Origin: Bacillota bacterium
GTDB taxonomy: Bacteria > Bacillota > Clostridia > Oscillospirales > Oscillospiraceae
DNA: 64,000 nt
Direction: 5' to 3'
Assembly: GCA_030535235.1 (NCBI GenBank)
Contig: JAUNCL010000003.1
Span: 46,721-110,720, forward strand
Position 1 is the first letter of the stretch. Every line of letters starts with the position of its first letter. A program made the position numbers and the translations under genes. The notes below the pieces were generated by a model that saw only the letters and a list, made by a program, of their open reading frames with translations, did no database searches and was not told the DNA's origin. Positions 59,950 through 64,000 of this stretch are shown one piece after another.

Positions 59950-61302
59950 ATGGCAAAGAAAACACCGAAAAACGCAAAGAGCAACGAGCTGGACGGCAAG
60001 GAATTTTTCGCCGCTCTCTCGCTGATCGAAAAGGAAAAGGGCATTCCCAAGAGCTACATGCTCGAGAAAATCGCCCAGGCCCTGGTCTCCGCCTACAAGA
60101 GAGACCACGAGGGCATCACCGACAACGTCTTCATCGACGCCAACGAGGCCGCCGGCACCGTCCGCATGTATGTGAAGAAGGAGATCGTGGAGGAGGTCGA
60201 CAACCCCTACACCGAGATCGCCCTGGAAGAAGCCCGGAAGACCCTGCCCACCGCCCAGACCGGCGACGTGGTCCGCATCGAGATCAAGCCCCGCAACTTC
60301 GGCCGGATCGCCGCCCAGACCGCCCGCCAGGTCATCATCCAGGGTATGCGGGAGGCCGAGCACAGCATGATCTACGACATGTTCAGCTCCAAGGAGCACG
60401 AGATGCTCCTGGGCACCGTCACCCGGGTGGACCCCAGAAACGGCGCCGTCACCCTGCGCATCTCCAGCAACGGCGAGTCCACCGACGCCTACCTGGCCGC
60501 CTCCGAGCAGGTCCGGGGGGAGGTCATCCGGGAGGGCGACCGGCTGAAGGTCTACGTGGTGGAGGTCCGCCGCTCCAGCCGGGGTCCCCAGGTCCTCATC
60601 TCCCGCACCCACCCCGGCCTGGTCAAGCGCCTGTTCGAGCTGGAGGTCCCCGAGATCTATGACGGCACCGTGGAGATCCGCTCCGTGGCCCGGGAGGCCG
60701 GCAGCCGCACCAAGCTGGCCGTCTGGTCCGCCGACGAAAACGTGGACCCCATCGGCGCCTGCGTGGGCCCCAAGGGCGTCCGGGTGAACAACGTGGTGGC
60801 CGAGCTGCGCAGCGAGAAAATCGATATCATCAAGTACAGCGACGACCCCGCCGAGTTCGTGGCCGCCTCCCTCTCCCCCGCCGACGTCATCTCTGTCAAG
60901 CCCCTGGAGGGGACCAAGAGCTGCCGCGTGGTGGTGCCCGACGACCAGCTCTCCCTGGCCATCGGCAAGGAGGGCCAGAACGCCCGTCTGGCCGCCAAGC
61001 TCACCGGCTACAAGATCGACATCAAGTCCGAATCCGCCGCCTACGAGTGGGATGAGGAGGATGCCGCAGCCGCCTTCCAGCGGGCCCAGGAGGAAATCGC
61101 CAACGCTGCGGCAGCCGCCGCCAGCATGGAGAGCTCCATTCTGGCCGCCTTCGGCATGTCCAGCTATGAGGAGGCCATGCAGGCCCTGGCTGAGGACGAG
61201 GCCGAGGAGGCCGCAGCTGCCGCAGAAGCCGCCGCCCTGGAAGGGGCCGAGGCAGCACCCGAGGAAACCGCAGAGGAAGCAGACGCATCCGACGAGGCGT
61301 AA
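59950..61302 (+). CDS. nusA: transcription termination/antitermination factor NusA
   Basis: A 450-residue RNA polymerase accessory factor. N-terminal RNAP-binding domain, S1 domain (GTVTRVDPRNGAVTLRI), and KH1/KH2 with PIGACVGPKGVRVNNVV and LAIGKEGQNARLAAKLTGYKID. The C-terminal 70 residues are an Ala/Glu-rich low-complexity tail, longer than in Bacillus. GAGGAG precedes the ATG; 22-base gap from rimP. Confidence 0.97.
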   Translation: MAKKTPKNAKSNELDGKEFFAALSLIEKEKGIPKSYMLEKIAQALVSAYKRDHEGITDNVFIDANEAAGTVRMYVKKEIVEEVDNPYTEIALEEARKTLPTAQTGDVVRIEIKPRNFGRIAAQTARQVIIQGMREAEHSMIYDMFSSKEHEMLLGTVTRVDPRNGAVTLRISSNGESTDAYLAASEQVRGEVIREGDRLKVYVVEVRRSSRGPQVLISRTHPGLVKRLFELEVPEIYDGTVEIRSVAREAGSRTKLAVWSADENVDPIGACVGPKGVRVNNVVAELRSEKIDIIKYSDDPAEFVAASLSPADVISVKPLEGTKSCRVVVPDDQLSLAIGKEGQNARLAAKLTGYKIDIKSESAAYEWDEEDAAAAFQRAQEEIANAAAAAASMESSILAAFGMSSYEEAMQALAEDEAEEAAAAAEAAALEGAEAAPEETAEEADASDEA

Positions 61303-61337
61303 TTTCCTCTTCCATTTTCATTCAGGAGGTGCGGACC

Positions 61338-61613
61338 GTGCCAAAAAAGATCCCCCTGCGCCAATGCCTTGGCTGCCGGGAAATGAAACCCAAGCGTGAA
61401 CTCATCCGGGTGGTGCGCTCCCCCGAGGGGGATATCTCCCTGGATTTCCACGGGAAGAAGCCGGGACGGGGCGCATACCTCTGCCCCCAGCCGGAATGCC
61501 TGAAGCGGATCCGGAAGGCCAAGGCCCTGGAGCGGGCCTTCTCCCTCCCCGTTCCGGCGGAGGTCTACGACGCCCTGGAGCAGGAAATGAAGGGAGGCGG
61601 CCTGGATGGATAG
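61338..61613 (+). CDS. rnpM: YlxR family protein (RNase P modulator RnpM)
   Basis: A 91-residue RNA-binding protein of the YlxR family, recently linked to RNase P control in Firmicutes. Signatures are RQCLGCREMKPKRELIRVV and GRGAYLCPQPECLKRIRK. I chose the GTG at 61338, 8 bases after AGGAGG, over the GTG at 61329, which lies within the ribosome binding site. The 3' end overlaps the next gene by 8 bases. Confidence 0.9.
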   Translation: MPKKIPLRQCLGCREMKPKRELIRVVRSPEGDISLDFHGKKPGRGAYLCPQPECLKRIRKAKALERAFSLPVPAEVYDALEQEMKGGGLDG

Positions 61614-62064
61614 CATACCCTCCCTCCTGGGCCTTGCGCTCCGGGCTGGGCGGCTTGCCGTGGGGGAGGAGCCAGTCGGGGCGGCCTGCCGGGCGCACAA
61701 GGCGTACCTGCTGCTGCTGGCCCACGACGCAGCGGACAACACCATCCGCCGGGCTCATCATTTCTGCCAAGCCGGAAACAACACCATTCTCGCCGTCCTG
61801 CCCTTCACCAAAGCTGAGCTGGGCGGCTGCCTGGGTCGGGCCTCCTGCGCCATGCTGGCCGTCAGCGACATCGGCTTCGCCGCCGCTGTAGCCGACAAGC
61901 TGGCCAAGGCCGACCCGGATACCTATGGAGCCGCGGGGGAGCAGCTCTCCCAAAAAGCCGCCCGGGCCAAAAAGCGCCGGGAGGAAAAGCGTGCCCAGGA
62001 TAAGACCCAGCGGACGGGCAAAGGCCCCGTCCCCTCAAGAGAGAAGAAAAAGCGGAATACCTGA
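61606..62064 (+). CDS. L7Ae-like RNA-binding protein (YlxQ type)
   Basis: A 152-residue protein. Residues about 1-100 form an L7Ae/L30e fold (SLLGLALRAGRLAVGEE, LLLLAHDAADNT, CQAGNNT) that binds kink-turn RNA. A very basic tail (KKRREEKRAQDK...KKKR) follows. The place between rnpM and infB is conserved. Overlaps rnpM by 8 bases with AAGGGAGG inside it. Confidence 0.88.
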   Translation: MDSIPSLLGLALRAGRLAVGEEPVGAACRAHKAYLLLLAHDAADNTIRRAHHFCQAGNNTILAVLPFTKAELGGCLGRASCAMLAVSDIGFAAAVADKLAKADPDTYGAAGEQLSQKAARAKKRREEKRAQDKTQRTGKGPVPSREKKKRNT

Positions 62065-62108
62065 CCCGAGGGCCTCTGGCCCCCGGTTATTGACGGAGGT
62101 GGCTATAT

Positions 62109-64000
62109 TTGAGTTTTGAAAATAAGTATCGTGTGCATGAGGTAGCCAAGGATCTTGGCAAATCCACCAAGGAGATCACCCAGATCCTGTCCACTTACGC
62201 TACCACCCCGAAAAATCACATGCAGGTGCTGGACGACAAGGAGCTCTCCCTGATCTTCGAGCGGGTGACCCAGAACAACCAGGTGGCCGACATGCAGGCT
62301 TCCCTGGGCGCTCCCGTCCGGAAGGAGAAGTCCGACGCCCCCAGAAACAACAACGGCGGCGACCGCCAGCGGGACAACCGCCAGGGCGGCCGGGATCGGG
62401 GCGGCGACCGCAACCGCGGCGACCGCAGCGACAACCGCCAGGGCGGCCGGGATCGGGGCGGCGACCGCAGCCGCGGCGACCGGAACGACAACCGCCAGAA
62501 CCAGCAGGCCCAGCAGCAACCGGCTCCCAAGCCCGAGCTGAACAAGCCCACCACCCGGGTGCCGGAAAAGAAGCTGGTGGACACCCGGAAGGGCGGCGCC
62601 GTCAACCTGGATAAGTACGACGAGCACCTGGAGACCCTGGCCCCCGAGCGGGCCAACCGGATGCAGAGCGGCAAGCAGAAGATCCAGAGCCGCAGCAACC
62701 AGCGTAAGGGCGGCAACTTCGGCAACAAGCGCAAGCAGGAGGAGCAGGAGAAGATGCGCCGCCTGCAGCTGGAGATCGCCAAGAAGACCCCCCTCACCGT
62801 GAAGATCCCCGATGAAATCGGCGTGGGTGAGCTGGCCTCCCGCATGAAGAAGACCGGCGCCGACGTGGTCAAGGCCCTGATGAAGATGGGGGTCATGGCC
62901 TCCCTCTCCGAGATCATCGACTACGACACCGCCGCCCTGGTGGCCATGGAGCTGGGCTGCAAGGTGGAGAAGGAAGTCATCGTCACCATCGAGGAAAAGC
63001 TCATCGACACCGCCGAGGACAAGGAAGAGGATCTGGAACCCCGCGCTCCCGTGGTGGTTGTCATGGGCCACGTGGACCACGGCAAGACCTCCCTGCTGGA
63101 CTACATCCGTAACGCCCATGTGGCGTCCGGTGAGGCCGGCGGCATCACCCAGCACATCGGCGCCTATCAGGTGGACGTGAACGGCTCCCCCGTCACCTTC
63201 CTGGACACCCCCGGCCACGAGGCCTTCACCGCCATGCGTGCCCGGGGTGCCATGATCACCGACGTGGCCATCCTGGTGGTGGCCGCCGACGACGGCATCA
63301 TGCCCCAGACCGTGGAGTCCATCAACCACGCCAAGGCCGCTGAGATCCCCATCATCGTGGCCATCAACAAGATGGATAAACCCACCGCCAACCCCGACCG
63401 CATCATGCAGCAGCTCACCGAGTATGAACTGGTGCCCGAGGAGTGGGGCGGCGAGACCATTGTCTGCCCCATCTCCGCCAAGACCGGCATGGGCATCGAC
63501 AATCTTCTGGAAATGCTGGTCCTCACCGCCGAGATGCGGGAGCTGAAGGCCAACCCCAACCGCACCGCCCACGGCGCGGTCATCGAGGCCCGTCTGGACA
63601 AGGGCCGCGGTCCCGTGGCCACCCTGCTGGTCCAGAACGGCACCCTGAAGCAGGGCGACGTGATCATCGCCGGCACCGCCGTGGGCCGTGTCCGCGCCAT
63701 GACCGACGCCAAGGGCAAGAAGATCCAGTCCGCCGGCCCCTCCGTCCCCGTGGAGATCACCGGCATGAGCGAGGTCCCCAGCGCCGGCGACGAGTTCCAC
63801 GCCGTGGCCGACGAGCGCATGGCCCGGGAGCTGGTAGAGCAGCGCAAGCACGAGAACAAGATGGCCGCCAACGCCGGCAACCAAAAGGTCACCCTGGACG
63901 ACCTGTTCTCCCACATCCAGCAGGGCGAGCTGAAGAACCTGAACATCATCGTCAAGGCCGACGTCCAGGGCTCCGCCGAGGCCGTCAAGGCCTCCCTGGA
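62109..64000 (+). CDS. infB: translation initiation factor IF-2, 3'-truncated by the window end
   Basis: At least 630 codons of IF-2, the GTPase that delivers initiator tRNA. The start is a TTG at 62109, 8 bases after GGAGGT, giving [17 protein letters not shown], the usual IF2 N-terminal helix bundle. A linker of Arg/Asp/Gly/Asn repeats (about residues 80-140) has a DNA repeat of about 60 bases present twice (62370-62500). The G domain begins with GHVDHGKT (320-327), DTPGHEAF and NKMD. The frame is open at 64000. Confidence 0.96.
   Translation, partial: MSFENKYRVHEVAKDLGKSTKEITQILSTYATTPKNHMQVLDDKELSLIFERVTQNNQVADMQASLGAPVRKEKSDAPRNNNGGDRQRDNRQGGRDRGGDRNRGDRSDNRQGGRDRGGDRSRGDRNDNRQNQQAQQQPAPKPELNKPTTRVPEKKLVDTRKGGAVNLDKYDEHLETLAPERANRMQSGKQKIQSRSNQRKGGNFGNKRKQEEQEKMRRLQLEIAKKTPLTVKIPDEIGVGELASRMKKTGADVVKALMKMGVMASLSEIIDYDTAALVAMELGCKVEKEVIVTIEEKLIDTAEDKEEDLEPRAPVVVVMGHVDHGKTSLLDYIRNAHVASGEAGGITQHIGAYQVDVNGSPVTFLDTPGHEAFTAMRARGAMITDVAILVVAADDGIMPQTVESINHAKAAEIPIIVAINKMDKPTANPDRIMQQLTEYELVPEEWGGETIVCPISAKTGMGIDNLLEMLVLTAEMRELKANPNRTAHGAVIEARLDKGRGPVATLLVQNGTLKQGDVIIAGTAVGRVRAMTDAKGKKIQSAGPSVPVEITGMSEVPSAGDEFHAVADERMARELVEQRKHENKMAANAGNQKVTLDDLFSHIQQGELKNLNIIVKADVQGSAEAVKASL

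Overview
The window looks like chromosomal DNA from a GC-rich Firmicutes/Clostridia genome, most likely an Oscillospiraceae gut anaerobe of the Flavonifractor / Pseudoflavonifractor / Intestinimonas type (inference, no database search). Reasons: PolC-type replicative polymerase, HPr kinase, the pyrH-frr-uppS-cdsA-dxr-rseP-ispG-polC and rimP-nusA-rnpM-L7Ae-infB gene orders, zinc-ribbon L28 and L32, canonical AGGAGG ribosome binding sites, two short-chain acyl-CoA dehydrogenases of the butyrate type, and small palindromic intergenic repeats of the kind seen in gut Clostridia. Almost all of the sequence is core genome. I see no prophage, CRISPR array, transposase, tRNA or rRNA.

Layout. 0-9 kb (minus strand): acyl-CoA dehydrogenase, MATE transporter with a cytidylate-kinase-like protein, RNase P RNA, a CotH / DUF4956 / VTC polyphosphate-polymerase-like set, and a two-component system. 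9-13.7 kb: an intracellular BspA-type leucine-rich repeat protein, then nadE, glmS and purC. 14-20.7 kb (plus): glnA behind a consensus promoter and a terminator-like leader hairpin, then carA and a carB reading frame fused to a diaminopimelate-epimerase-like domain. 20.9-26.8 kb: azlCD, a ZIP transporter, a double-OB SSB-like protein, a secreted TolC-like coiled-coil protein and a second acyl-CoA dehydrogenase. 27-33.9 kb (minus): hprK, rpmB, gpsA-plsY-der, a PDZ/radical-SAM DUF512 protein, rpmF and yceD. 34-40 kb (plus): an RluA-type pseudouridine synthase, a 750-base RNA-rich interval, and potABCD. 40-51.4 kb (minus): an XRE regulator, then polC and the lipid/isoprenoid/translation operon back to pyrH. 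51.5-59 kb (minus): sbcCD, a multi-pass permease and an LCP cell-wall ligase. 59.3-64 kb (plus): rimP-nusA-rnpM-L7Ae-infB, with infB running off the end.

The most unusual stretch is 35009-35760. It holds three consensus promoters and no conventional gene. (i) A 27-codon minus-strand reading frame has a near-perfect Shine-Dalgarno locked in a GAAA-capped hairpin; a convergent plus-strand RNA of about 100 nt overlaps its 3' end, and the whole lies between 30-base inverted arms. This resembles a type I toxin-antitoxin locus in form. (ii) A structured plus-strand RNA of about 185 nt follows its own promoter. (iii) A strong intrinsic terminator sits directly in front of the potA ribosome binding site, so the polyamine importer can only be expressed by read-through. 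Second in interest is the CarB-DapF fusion, in which the first of the two catalytic cysteines of the epimerase is replaced by alanine.

How the genes work together: carbon and nitrogen assimilation (glnA, carAB, glmS, nadE, purC), short-chain acyl-CoA metabolism (two dehydrogenases), envelope synthesis (plsY, gpsA, cdsA, uppS, dxr, ispG, LCP, glmS), and translation, RNA and replication functions (infB, nusA, rimP, frr, der, L28, L32, rnpB, rnpM, polC, sbcCD). Start sites below were chosen by ribosome binding site and family length, and often differ from the longest open frame.
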